This document shows positions 50,320 to 62,573 of a DNA stretch of 64,000 bases, piece by piece. Within the stretch, counting starts at the first letter, position 1; each line of letters begins with the position of its first letter. Under the pieces are notes generated by a model that saw nothing but the letters and a program-made list of their open reading frames with translations, ran no database searches and was not told the DNA's origin. This DNA comes from Pleurotus ostreatus/Saccharomyces cerevisiae fusant. Lineage: Eukaryota; Opisthokonta. The position numbers and the translations under genes are program-made. The stretch covers positions 1 through 64,000 of the forward strand of contig JAMQCK010000073.1 of the NCBI GenBank assembly GCA_024196135.1. Reading direction: 5' to 3'.

Positions 50320-52390
50320 TCAACTCCAGAGAATCTCGAGCTTGTGCCAACCCTTCAACGGCTTCTCGGGAGGCTCGGGATTCTCCTGGGCGATACGGAT
50401 GAAGTCGCGTATGGGCATCTCGTCGAGAGGTACCATCTTCGTGCGCTTGATGACCTTGAAGCCGAAATACAGGACCAAGATCAGCGGGATGTTGAAGTAG
50501 GCCGAGAAGAATTTCTCGGTGTCCCAGAGGCCGTGGATGAAGACTGAGTAGCCCTGCGTGAGGATGATGATGGAGAAGGCGACGAGGCCGATCCATGCCG
50601 CGTATGGCTGGAAGGGTGCCGCCCAGGGGAGCTCGCTACGGTCGATGCCTTGGCGCTTGCAGCCGTAGTAGAAGCGCAGGTAGACCATGCAGATGACGAT
50701 CCTGAGATGAGTTAGCGATAGGGACAAGCAAAAACGTCAACGGATACTGACCAGAGCACAAGCGCCGCGCTTGCAACAAGGTCCTGGAACCAACCGAACA
50801 CCGAGGCCGCGGAGCTGTCCAGGGTCATATATCCGAGAGACTGGGGCGTGCGTTAGCTTCATACAAGACGGGCAAAGCGGACGACCACGTACGATGAACA
50901 TGCCGATGAACACCACGGCGACATACGGAATGCCCCATCTGTTGCAGCGCAAGAAGATCTTGGGAGCGTGGCCCTCACGCGCAATACCGTAGAGGGTACG
51001 TGAGCCGATAAGCAAGCCGCTGTTGCCCGACGACCATGCTGAAGTCAACACGACAGCGTTGATGATATGTGGCACGACCTTGATGCCAGCCAGGTTCGCG
51101 GCAATAACTGAAAGGGTGTAAGCGATATACACGGCAACATTGTCGAAGCAGACTCACCGAAAGGCGACTGGGTCGCGTCGCCAGTCGAGGCGAGAAGGTT
51201 CGGGTTATTCGACGGGACGATCATCGTCACGATCAGGATGGCGACAATGTAGAAAATCAGGATGCGCCAGAAGATGCGCCTTGCCGCCTTCGGAATGTTA
51301 CGACGCGGGGAGCGCGTCTCAGCTGCCGCGCTCGCGATGCTCTCGATGCCGGAGTACGCGTACGCCGCATTCGCTAGCGTCGTCCAGAAGCCAGCGAACC
51401 TCCCGAGCGCGCCCGGGAGATCAAGATATTGCACGAAAGGACCCTCGAGGGACAGTGTCAGGGGTTTTGAGAATGATTGCGGCAGAGGTGACTAACCGGA
51501 TCGTTCCAGTAGCGGAAGCCAATGCGCTCCTGTCCGGCGACGCCTCCAAGGTCGATCACGAGCCCCATGATGATGAGCCCAATGATCTTTATGTAGGTCA
51601 GCAGCGCCAAAGAGGGAGGTAATATGGCGACGCACCAGCATGATCTTGAGCATAGCAAAGGTAAACTCGAGCTCTCCGTACACGCGAACGAGGCATAAGT
51701 TGGACACGAGCAGGAGAATACCGAATACCGTTATCCACACGCCGTTGCTGACGTCCGTCCAGAAGCGCACGAGGACCGCGGTAGCGGTGATCTCAGCAGG
51801 GAGTCCCACGCAGTTGGAATAGACCTGGTTCCATCCTTGCGCAAACGAGAGCGCAGGATCGCTGGCATAGAATGTGTGAGTCTAAACGCGGCGATGGATA
51901 GGTGATAGTGTTTGGTCACGCACAAGAAGTATTCGGCATGACGGACGATGGAACCGCTTAGCGGCACAAGCGCGCTGAGCTCGGCGATGGAGATGACAGC
52001 GCAGGACACTAGAACGCCAGTAATGAGGTACCCGAGGAATGCACCTAGTGGTCCGCCTTGCACGATGGCCTCGCCAGAGCCTAGGAATAAGCCCTGTCCA
52101 AAGTTGTCAGGTGCTGTAGTCTAGCTGCCAGACAGGATGAAGAGCACGTACAGTGCCAATTGTTCCGGCTAAGGCGATCATCTGGATGTGTCGCTGATGT
52201 AGACCCCGCCTGCAGACATGGTGTGTGTGGGCGTAGCCCCCGACGCTGAAGATACGCACTTGAGGTCCTTCTTCTCGTCGAACTCCACAATGTCGTCCTC
52301 CTCGTTCCCCGCAGAGATAACCTGCGCGACGGCCTCCACATCGTGGCCCTGCTTCTCATCGCCAAACGCGACCTTGTCCTCCGCAGACAT
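50320..52390 (-). CDS. Amino-acid permease (APC superfamily), copy 2
   Basis: CDS: complement(join(50320..50701,50752..50840,50893..51107,51158..51443,51497..51586,51636..51861,51924..52093,52152..52209,52260..52390)), 548 residues. The architecture is the same as copy 1: MSAEDKVAFGDEKQGHDVE, the RGLHQRHIQMIALAGTIGTG signature, SGIESIASAAAETRSPRRN and the C-terminal KPLKGWHKLEIL. It differs in scattered membrane-segment residues (for example SALVPLSGSIVRHAEYF) and by two extra residues in exon 1, and it keeps full-length open frames, so both copies look functional. Transcribed in the same direction as copy 1, head to tail. Confidence 0.94.
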
Positions 52391-52917
52391 CCTGAGCTGT
52401 TCGTGGCGGGGGAGGAAGAGACACCGAACAGAGGCGCTATCTCTACAACTGAATACTTATACCATGGGTGCCACATCGCGCGTGTGTTGATATCAATGTT
52501 GGTGCCAAGTGTTATCGAAGCCCCGCGCCGCCGCAGCGATAGACCACGCTCATCAGCTGGGTGGCGGGGGCTGATTCAGATAAGTTTGGCGTAGACGGTG
52601 TAGCTCAGGGCAAGTTTCGGGAAGCTCTTGTTGCCCACGCACTGCGGCGATATGGCGCGGTTGAACTCGGTCTAGTGGCGACGACGGGCATTACTTCTGT
52701 CCTGATGGTCGGTGACGCTCCTTTGGTACTGCCGTTCGCTCTCTCAATAGCATCTGTACGCTTACCGCTCACAGGAAGACCGAGAGTTGCTACAGGATAG
52801 CCCCGCATACATATCCATTTTGGTCGAAGGTCGAAAGCAAGATACAACTGCATTGATAGCGTGCGATAACTGTCGATGTCGAAGTCCGTGAGAGACTGAA
52901 TGTATAGCGCGAGGCCG
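52391..52917. other. Intergenic region
   Basis: Promoter of permease copy 2 and 3' flank of the BEACH gene. Nothing else seen. Confidence 0.4.
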
Positions 52918-55900
52918 CTATTCCGGAAATGTCCACATATAAGATTGCCCTGACGCCTCTCCATGACATAGGCTTTCCCTGTGTGGAAGATAAGTTCAGG
53001 GCGAAGAATCGAAGCGCAAAGCTTACCCCAAGAACTTCAGAGCCGTGACTGCGGGAAGTCGACCCTCCCTGGGATCTGTGCCCCTGATTTTCATTGACCG
53101 AACCTCTAAGAACTCCCACTGCGCCTTCTCGCCTGCGGGTGTTCCATCTGCTGTCCAAGTACGCAAGGTGATCATGCCGTCGGCGCTGCCCGTAGCCAGT
53201 ATCCCTAGATGCGAGTACTCCCTCTCGTGGAAAGCCAGGGAGGTTATCGGCGAGAAATCTCTGAGGTCAAGCTGTGCTATCGGTCGCCCATTTATTGTGT
53301 CAAGGCGAAGCAACATGTTGGAGCATGACGCGACATGACCCTACGGTGAGGTGACCGTGTGAGCGCAAGGACGACGGCGTATAGCAAGAGACGCACCGTG
53401 GACTCATTGATTGCAACTAGGTGTACACTGGAACCCTCCGGATGCCAGACCGAGCGCACGTATGGTCCCCGATTCAGATCCCAGAAAGCGACGCTACTGT
53501 CGCTCGAAGCACTGGCGATGATGGACCACGCCTTTGACGCAGCCACGGCCACGACCATCTCGGTGTGCATTCGCATCACATGGGTCACCCTCAGGCGCGT
53601 GGGAGTACCGTCGTGGTTGGTGTCGCGCGTGAGCTTCCATAGGCGAACAGCGAAATCGAAGCCGCCCGTTACGAGAGTGTTCGAGTCCACCCAGGTCGCG
53701 CACGTACACGATGCGGACTCAATGGTCTGAACGATCTGCAATGGAAGCTTCAGTCTTCGCTTCGTCGTACATTCGCCGGAAGGCTGACCTTGTTGTCTAT
53801 CCGAAGGTGAAGATCCCCTCCAGTATTGTACGGTCCCCAGTGTATCTGTTCACTCGTATGCGACGGGACGTACAGCCAGCCGTCGGGACATGGTAAGACG
53901 TTCTCGTTGATCATATCGATGCAAAGGTCCCGGACAGCGACGTTGGCGGGCAGAGCTAGCAAAGATATATTCGAGCACGACGTCGAATGCATGACAGAAT
54001 CCCGCATACCTTTGAGAGGTCGCGTTTCTTGCACAAGAAGGTATGGATCCTCTTCTATTCCATGTAGCGTGCCAATTGGTAAGGTCGAGAAACCGTGCGT
54101 GTAACGCTCTGGGTGCGGCGTATGGAATAGCTTCCTCGGCGTTTGACCGACTATACAGCGTGAGATGTTGTTCATCACCCGGAAAGAAAATCTGCTCACA
54201 GTTGTGGATGATGCCCACGGTCGCTTGTTGCTCCAACTCGTCGGTGATAGCATCAAGGTCTCGACAAACCGTTAGAGGCGCACACAATGGGCATAGAAGA
54301 GCAGACCTACCTATCGAGCCTTCATACGACAACGGATGGAAGCAGTTCAGCGAGTCGCGATCCCGTTGCTTGCAACCCCAGATAAGGTCGATCCATCCTG
54401 GCAAGTGTTCGCTAACGACAGGACTTTCCAGAGCCTGAGGGCGCGTGAATATGGGGCGTATGCACGCAACGATAATGCACTCACTCGTCTGTTAAGGGTG
54501 ATGAACAGGAGAGGGTCTTCGTGTGCCCAAGGTGGCAACTTCACATGGTGTACGCGCTCGCCTGTGCTGGAGTGTACACCGAAGTCATGGTTGTCCGCGT
54601 TCTCCAAGAACCTGATAGCCACGTGGTTCAGCAAAAGCACAACCAGCAGACACTTGACGCACTCAGGACAAACGAAGAATTCCGGTATTAGCTCACGGAC
54701 ATCGCCTCTGACGTCGATAGCGGCGGAGTGGTAGGCTCGAGCGATGTCACAGAACAGACGGTCAGGCAAGTCCCAATCGCCGCCTTGCAGCGTCTTGAAC
54801 ATGCTGGTGAAAGGCGCGAGTCGGATGAGGAAGTGACAGACGATCATCGAGCTAGAGAAGTGGGTGCCGTAGTGGAACGGTGGCTCGCCTACACTCATGA
54901 GACTAGAATATCGCGACTCGGCAGCTTCTCTCCGTGCTTCTGTAAGCGCACCCATAGGCTTCGTCAGACTGTTGACAGTGTTTAGTGGGTTGTTGCCAAA
55001 GGGCTCAGAATACATACTCTCTGAAGGACGCCGGTGAAGACAAGTCGAGGGTTTCCGATGTATAATCTTGCAACACCCAAGCTAGGAGAGGCTTTAGACG
55101 ACGTCGCGGTGAGAAACAGAGATACACAAACGGAAGACAGGGTACTGCGTAGCATCGCTCGGCGTTCGACCCGAGATCTGATTGAGTATGCTGAGGTAGG
55201 TGAACTGGGATGTCGTGAGATAGGACACTACTCCAAAATGTGGATGCATACGTTGCTGATCTCTCTGGCTTGCCATCTTCGCTGCGCAGTGGCCAATTCA
55301 TCCGCTCGGAAGCCCGAAAAAGCCCTGCTCAGACCATACAACGGCGTTCGCAGAAGCGCCGGTGTGGAGGGTGCATTCGCAACGCCGCTCGTTCCAGTGA
55401 TATGCGAAAGGCGGCCATGTATGTCCGTTCGACGTCGCTTATCAACGAAGACAATGAGGAGAGAGCGGTTGTCCTTGAAATACAGCTCTAACCTAACCGA
55501 GGCCCTGGTTAGCCTTCATGCGACATGCGAAATCGCGAGCGTACTCACGCCACGTCTCTGAAGAGAAACATCTTGTTGCTGAACGTCGCGATCTGATCGT
55601 GGGGCCTGCGGGATTAACCTGGTGAGGGACCAATAGATATGCGCTGAATGCTGGCTATCTCACCATCTCTGTGCCTTCTGAGGTCCGTCCAACTCAACTG
55701 TGGTGCCAGGGACGAACAGCAAGCGCTTGGGTGCATCCCGCGCGTCGATGATCTCGCCATCATCGTTCTCAACGATACCGTCGAGCATATAGATATGCGT
55801 TCGGCCCAATATGATGAGACCGGCTATAAAGACAGTCAGCGGTATGCTCGGCAGTTGAAGGATGGTCCCACGTGAAGAGTCCACGCCAGCCACGCGCGCT

Positions 55901-58900
55901 ACAGTAGCGACAGCCTCGATAACATCTCCGGGCTCGAGCTCATGGCGCACGCGACGATGTTTGTCGTCGGAGATGTCTTCTGCGAGCTGGTCCTCTAAGG
56001 GCATCTGTCAGCCCAGTACGAACATGAGACGAAGTAATCTGACCTGACATCTCAGTAGCGGATATCTCGTACTGGTCTGCCCATGGCGGAGCCTCTGTTA
56101 CAGCGAGCTCGCTATCGCCGTCGGGAATGTGCACGTCCCTGACATCCGTAGTGTACTCGACCCGTGACAAGTTCTTCTCCGCTTGTGGCTCGAGCTTTTT
56201 CCTACACAGCACATCAGTGAGTAGTAGGAAGACGAAGGTGAACATGGATACACACCTCACTCGATGCGGACCTTCCGTCTCGTCTAGTCTCCAATGTCGC
56301 GTTCTGTGTTCTGGCCATAGGCCACGCTCGGAGGTCAGAATATGCACCCAATCATACAGCGATGCTGCTTGTCGACGGTCTTCGCGCCTGTCCAAGGTGT
56401 CAGTTCAGTGGTACTGGGCGAGAGAGTAAGACCTACAGATCCAGCAATCCTTTCCGCAGTCGCTTCGTCTCCGACGTCTGAATCGTCCTCCGCCACTCGG
56501 CAATGCGCAACATCGTCTTGATGACTGTGCGCTCGCCGACCTGCATGCTGAACCTCGCGGAAGCGATACGCTGCCTCACGCTACGCTGGTCGACAATGAG
56601 TTGCGGGTCGATACTAGTCGTCTCTTGCGACGGGTTGACGATCAACTCGGCCTTCTGCAAGGTCTCCAAGATCTCCTGCTTCTGCACGCCGGACACAAGA
56701 TTGTCGAGCGCGAGCGCCATGCCAAAGTGCGCCATCTTCTCTAACACACGAATGGTGACCGGTGCAATTGTAGACGCAGTGCTGAGCTTCTCGACGAAGC
56801 GCTTGTACGCGTCGACAACGATCTGCGTGGACTGCTGGGACTTGAAGATCTGGCAGAATGTGGCGCTTTGCGAATGCAGTTCGATCAGCTTCTCGACAAG
56901 CGTTTCCATCTCCTTCTCTGGCGAGCCGGAGATCGCGGCTGGCTCTCAAGCGTCAGTGAGCGCCCAAGCAAAGGGGTATCGTCGCACCTTCAGAGTTATC
57001 AGGTGAGAGCTGCGCCCCGCCTGCCATGTTTACCAAGCCGGTTTGCAAGGCAGACAGGATCGCGGGTACGATATTCGGGCACACCACCTGCTGCTCCGCC
57101 TTCGCCTTCGCATCCGCCACTCTCCAGTCCCGACCCAAAGCCACATCAAAAGCCGCATTCGCCACCTCCGCGTCCCACGCGACCGGCAGCACCGTCTTTA
57201 ATACACTCCAGCCGCTGATCAGCTCGAACTTGCGGATGAATGTGATCGACTTCTTCAAGCTGAGGCTGATCATGCGGAGCACATTGGTAGCCGTGCGCGG
57301 TGTCGGTCGTTCGCCCAGCAATAAGAGGCATATTCGAGTGATTGGTAGCGCGGAGGTAAATTGGGTGTAGCACTGCGGGTCGGACAGGATTTCGACGAGT
57401 GCATCGAAGACGAGCTCGGCCTTCCACCGGCGGTCCTTGTAGTCTATGCGCGAGGACATCGACATGGGGGAAGCGGCACCCTGAGCTAAGATGGCGGTCA
57501 ATATTGAGATGTAGAGCAACGGGTACTCGGTAATCTTACATTCATGCAGACTGACCGCTAGATAAGACACGATTGGCTTGATGGCGTCTTCCTTGCTGAA
57601 GTGATTGCGCGCGGTGACGCGCAGTGCGTCGACGAGTGACGGGATGATGTCGGGGGAGAACCAGTCCAACTGAAGTACGAACAGCATGCGGCGTACGAGG
57701 CCGAGTTTCGACAGCCGGTGGCGGGCGTTGAAGCGATGATAGCGACTTATGTCGAGGAGGGTGACAAAGTGCTCGAGGTAGGCGCGCTGGATCTCGATAC
57801 GGGTGTGCGCCCAGAGCTCGAAGTCGAGCGCGATGGCCCGATAGGCCGTCGTGTTCGTGACCGTAGACTGTTCGGGAACACGGAAGTTGAGACCCATTGC
57901 CTCGAAGACGATCTCGAAGCCGGTGAGGTTGATGAGCTGGGTCTTGTGGCGAAGTACGTCGGCGAGGACTTCGTAGCCTCCTGCACGGTATGTGAGAAGG
58001 TCGTTGACAGGTAGAGGAGAAGAATGAGTTACGGAGACGTTCCATGTCCTCCGAGTTGCCCCAGTGATTGCGAAGAATATCGGCGGTAATTGACAGGCTG
58101 CGCGATAGCTCATGGGATGTCTGCAAAGGAATCACAATCGCGTCAGCGGGGATGTTCGGAAGTAATTCGACGATCGCCTCGACGAAATTCTCACTTTCGC
58201 CAACTGCAACAACCTCAGCGCAACCGCCGCCCCGCCCAAACTCCACACCGCCGAATCCAACGTCGTCGCCTTCACCAAAAACACATCACCCTCAACCTCG
58301 TACCCATGCGCCGCGATGCTCCCCGACGAATACAACTGGTGGTCCGCGGCGATATGGAAGACGAATGCCGAGAGCGGGATCTCGAGCCCGCTCTTCAGGA
58401 GCTTGACCATCTCGGTGCCGGACGCGGGCGTGTTGAAGATGTGCACGTTGAGGGAGGTGGAGGCCTCGTAGGTGAGGAAGCGGGCGAGGGCTGAGTCTTG
58501 GAATTTGCCGGCGTAGCGGGGGCCGAGGCTGCGGATGAGGCGAGGGATGTCGTCGCCTGTGCGGGAAGTGAGTTCGACATGTGGAAAGGTATGGAGGGGA
58601 AGCGTACTTAGAGGTTGCGAAAGCAGGGTTGCAGACGCCAGACACCAGTTGAGCTTCGATTCCTTGCCCTTGCTGCCAATGCAGTACTTGAACGTTCGGG
58701 CGCCGCTTTCGGGTCGCGGATACATGTTGCTCGCGGAGTCGGTCATAACGCCGTCGATGAAGAGACCTGGCAAGACTGAGTGTTTGCTACACTCACAACC
58801 TCAAGCAACTCACGTATGGAGGGCACTGTTTTCCTGTGCGGGTAGTGCACAAGAGCAACGTGCACCCATCGTGCCTTGGGCAGCTTCGACTTGCCCAATA

Positions 58901-60246
58901 TCGTGTTGTTCCCATCGCAGTCGACCTGCAACCTACCGTCGGGGCGGAGGCGCAAAGCAAGCGGCTTGCGGGAACCCAAGGTGACGCTGAAGAGCGTGTG
59001 CATCGTGCCGTCCGGATATCGCTCGAACCAAAGCCATGCCTGCATATTCGGTTAGTCACAAAAAGTCGCAGGCTCTCATTGTAGGCGTACCATGAAGGTT
59101 ACCCCATTTGGAGGAAGTCCCCTTGCATCAGGCTGAGGAACTAGCAGTCGCGAGAACGCCGCCATCGAGAAGTGCTGGGGCCACTTCGACCGCGCACCAG
59201 CTCGAAGGATCTCCAGCATGTCACTATCCAGCACTCCCTCTTCCTTCACCACCCTCTGCATAATACTCCGCGCCACATGTGCCGTCGCGCCCATGTCCAG
59301 CAGCCGCCTCAGCAGCTTCTGCAAGACCGCCTTCTCCACACTCGAAGGCTCGGCCGCAGCGAAGTATTCCAGCGCATCACCTGCGAGCTCGAGACTGCAC
59401 AGTATGGCGTGGTTCCGATGCGTGACGTGCAGGAGGCGCTCGATGTAGGAGAAGAGCTCGCAGCGCACTTCGGGGTTGCCGTCTGCGAAGTAGGGGATGA
59501 AGTCCCAGAAGACGCGAAGGGCGCCGGGGCGGCGGATAGCGGAGAGGCTGGGATCGGCGTCCTTGGTGTCGGACTTGTCGAAGGCGGAGACGTAGGAGAA
59601 GTCCTCGAGGGCGAGGGCGAAGAGGCATCCCATGCATGTTCGCGAGGTCTTGGGGTCCAGCACCAGGGGATGGATGGCATCGGTCAGAGCGCTGTATGTG
59701 ACGCTCTCCTACTTAGAAGTGAGTGATGTGCACGAGTCCTCTGAAATGGGGGACGTACCTCGAAGAACCTGACATTGTCCGGATAGTTCGCTTGCGCCTC
59801 TGATAGCACGGTAAACACGCGACGCAGCGCCTCGTTCGTCTCGTCTGTGACTTGTTCCTCTGGTTCTACCACCAGGCTCTCCTCCGGCGCGCTCAGCGTG
59901 GCCAGCACGTTGACAAGCATGAGGAAGCCGTCCAGCTCGCGGAACACCTCCTTCGTGACATCGTTCTGGCGCATCATTTGCAGAATTTCGGATAGGATCT
60001 GCGTATCCAAGTTCATTTTATGCTTCCCATCTCAAGAACGAGAGAGCGCACCTTTAGCCTCGTCTTCCTATCCTCCGCCAGCTTCAGGTCCTCCACAGCG
60101 TTACGCATCAGCTCTATCATGACCTCCCTCGCGAACTCCTCCGGGTTTTGTTCATCGGGTCGCGGACTCGGAGGCACAGGATGCATATCCACACGCGGAG
60201 AGAGATTGAACGAAGTGCGCAGCGGCGTGAGGATAGCGTTCAGCAT
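52918..60246 (-). CDS. BEACH/WD40 protein (Bph1/neurobeachin-like)
   Basis: Large scaffold of vesicle traffic and lysosome-related organelles. CDS: complement(join(52918..52978,53027..53340,53397..53747,53789..53955,54010..54150,54200..54259,54311..54434,54485..54611,54663..54968,55018..55081,55132..55204,55252..55492,55549..55605,55664..55823,55872..55994,56044..56201,56256..56387,56437..56938,56988..57980,58033..58120,58195..58556,58608..58766,58814..59039,59091..59708,59759..59998,60052..60246)), 2013 residues, 26 exons. Helical repeats come first, with a concanavalin-like domain at about 352-600 ([11 protein letters not shown]). The PH-like BEACH-associated domain (about 1225-1415; [16 protein letters not shown]) precedes the BEACH core (about 1418-1700; [25 protein letters not shown]). 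C-terminal WD40 blades ([16 protein letters not shown]) end SYMWTFPE. The acceptor at 56939 has an alternative eight bases upstream. Confidence 0.93.
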
Positions 60247-60571
60247 CTCGTTCCCCGACTTCGCTCGGCTAGCAGTAGTTTAGGTGATTTAGACCCTTGC
60301 CATGGGCCGCGCCCGTGGGTTTCTGAGATAGTACAACAGAGCACAAAGATGTTGAGATGAGAGTTAAGAACAGGGAGAACGAATAAAATGCTGCCAAGTG
60401 CGCGCCGTCCCGCTGCAAGCGCCGCCCCCGACTCGCCGACGCGCTGCGCGAGCCACGCGACGCGTTCTGATGTCAGTGTCACGTCCCTCGTGATGTGTGA
60501 CGGTTCGAATCTTGTCCGAAGCCGCCACCAGACAGAATCAGACCTCCGTTACGAGCTGATATCGCCTCGAA
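60247..60571. promoter_or_regulatory. Divergent promoter of the BEACH and coiled-coil genes
   Basis: A 325-bp region between two start codons on opposite strands. No clear motif picked out. Confidence 0.5.
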
Positions 60572-62523
60572 ATGAAGCCCAGTACCTCCAAGGAAGATGG
60601 CTTGAAGTATACTACGGAAGAAGCGCTTCATGCACTTCAACTACTGGGCGCTCCGGAAATATCGCTTGAGGACTTCGAGCGCCTGCATCGCGGTGCAATG
60701 GGGAAACTCCTCGACTCTGTCATCTCTCATATGCAAGGAAGGCAACGTGTATCTGCAGTCCGAACGAATATACAGAAGAGGTACTTGCTTGGTCTCGATC
60801 TGGGTCTTATTCGCGACTTACCCTTCTCATTCGTAGGCGAGATCAGGTAGCAGCAGATCCACGCTCTGTGAAAAAATTACCCAAGGACGAACCGCTTGAG
60901 AATCTCAGGCGCGCTACTTCTCGCCTGAACGCCGCGCAGAAGAGTGTCGAAGTCTACCAAGACGAGCTGAACGCGCGGCAAGGCGCTCTGGCGAAGTCTC
61001 GTGGGTATCCTACCTCATTGCTCCTGATTGACAGACTGAGAGACTGACATAGAACGCGAGATCTACCAAGTCACCGCCGAACTAGACTCGAAGCAACAGA
61101 GCCTCTACCTCCTGACTTCGCTGCATGAGCTCGAGAGCGAGCGAATGGACCGCCTCAAACGAGCGAAGGAGAGTTGCGATGAATTACGTGCCCGAATAGC
61201 AAGAATACCCAAGGTCTGCTTCACAACCTCTTCCTGTGTGTCGTAAGTCATGTCAATTACTCTCCAGTATAAGCTCTTGCATGCAGAGCAACCCGCGCCC
61301 TCAAAGGCGATAATCCGGACGCGCAAAAGTCATACTGCGCTCATACTTCATGTGCGTCTTTACCATATCCCTTTCTTACCATTCTTGATGCTCACGCTCA
61401 TTATCTACTTCAGAACCTGCATGCCTATCACGTACACCTCAACAGCCTATTGAAAGGCCCTGCGAACGCTGTGACCGTGCAAAGGTATCTGTATTTTCTA
61501 TATCGTGATATCCTCGCTCGTCCTTACCGCTTCTTACTCAGCACGCGCTACAAGTCCCTTCTTCCTGCCAACTCTAACGCCCAACTGCTTGCTGATATCG
61601 CTCAGGTGCACGAGAATGTGGTGCGTAGCTTTCTCTCACTTTGGTCGTTTAAAATATCTGCCATTTCGTCTGCTCACCCACCCACCAGACCATCAAACAA
61701 GCTCACCTCCAGCGCCTTTCCGACAAGTCGCTGTCCTACCTCGTCGCATGTCAGAAGTTATCCGCTGTGGTGCGTATGGTGCCTTTTTTTTCTAGCTTTT
61801 TTACTGTCCTTCTGCCCACTCTCGTGAACTAATTTTCGACGCTCACCTTCCTCGCGTCAGACCTCCGACTTCACCACCCTCGCCGCGCCCGCCCTCTCCG
61901 CGTCCCTCAAGGCCCAAGTCGCCGACGCGATGGGGCGGGTGGAGGGAGGAAAAGAGCAGATAACTTCCGCCAGCGCGATGAATGGAAAAGTCACAGAAGA
62001 CGACGAATTCACTCGCAAAGTCAAAGCGCTGTTGGAGATTCACGGTCGCGTCGGGGTGGAGGCGATTCTGAAGGAGTTGAGCCTGGCCACCCAGCCCCCC
62101 CCCCCCGTCGCTGTCTTTCCATCTCTTCCTCTGCAATCTGACGCCTCGGCTGTCTTATCCGGTAAGTCTCTTCCCTCTACCCTCCCTCACACACTCTCCT
62201 CCTTCTCGTCCGCTCATTAAAAAGCATGTTTGAACTCACCCCTCCCCCAAGCCCACCAAACCGCCACCTCCGCCCACGAAGCCCGCGCGCTCAAGCTCCT
62301 CACTCGCAAAGCTGACAAGGCCGACTATGGTATTCGCATCTTGGAAGATATGCAGCAGGGTATAATTGAGGATGTAAGGAGGGCGGAGGCGGCGAGTCAT
62401 AGTAAGAGTAGGTCGGAGACGAGGGAGAAGGGGAGTGGGAGAGAGAAGGGTGGGACGGCGGCGAGGGAGAAGGGTGGCTTGGCGGTAGGACATAAGAGTA
62501 GCCGTCATGGTGGGAGGAAGTAG
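60572..62523 (+). CDS. Coiled-coil protein of unknown function
   Basis: CDS: join(60572..60780,60837..61000,61053..61213,61268..61351,61414..61484,61542..61620,61689..61769,61861..62161,62252..62523), 473 residues. Heptad-rich helices run from about residue 70 to 190 (LENLRRATSRLNAAQKSVEVY; LHELESERMDRLKRAKESCDELRARI, shown here in part) and again near 380-410. The N-terminal part (TTEEALHALQLLGAPEISLED) could be a small helical domain, and the C-terminus is a basic Ser/Lys/Gly tail (GHKSSRHGGRK). The general build is that of cytoskeletal or spindle subunits such as augmin (HAUS) proteins, but I see no diagnostic motif. All nine exons join in frame. Confidence 0.78.
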
Positions 62524-62573
62524 CGCGTACGGGATACATATTTCTCCGTGGAGTGGCCCCCGTGTCATAGGTG

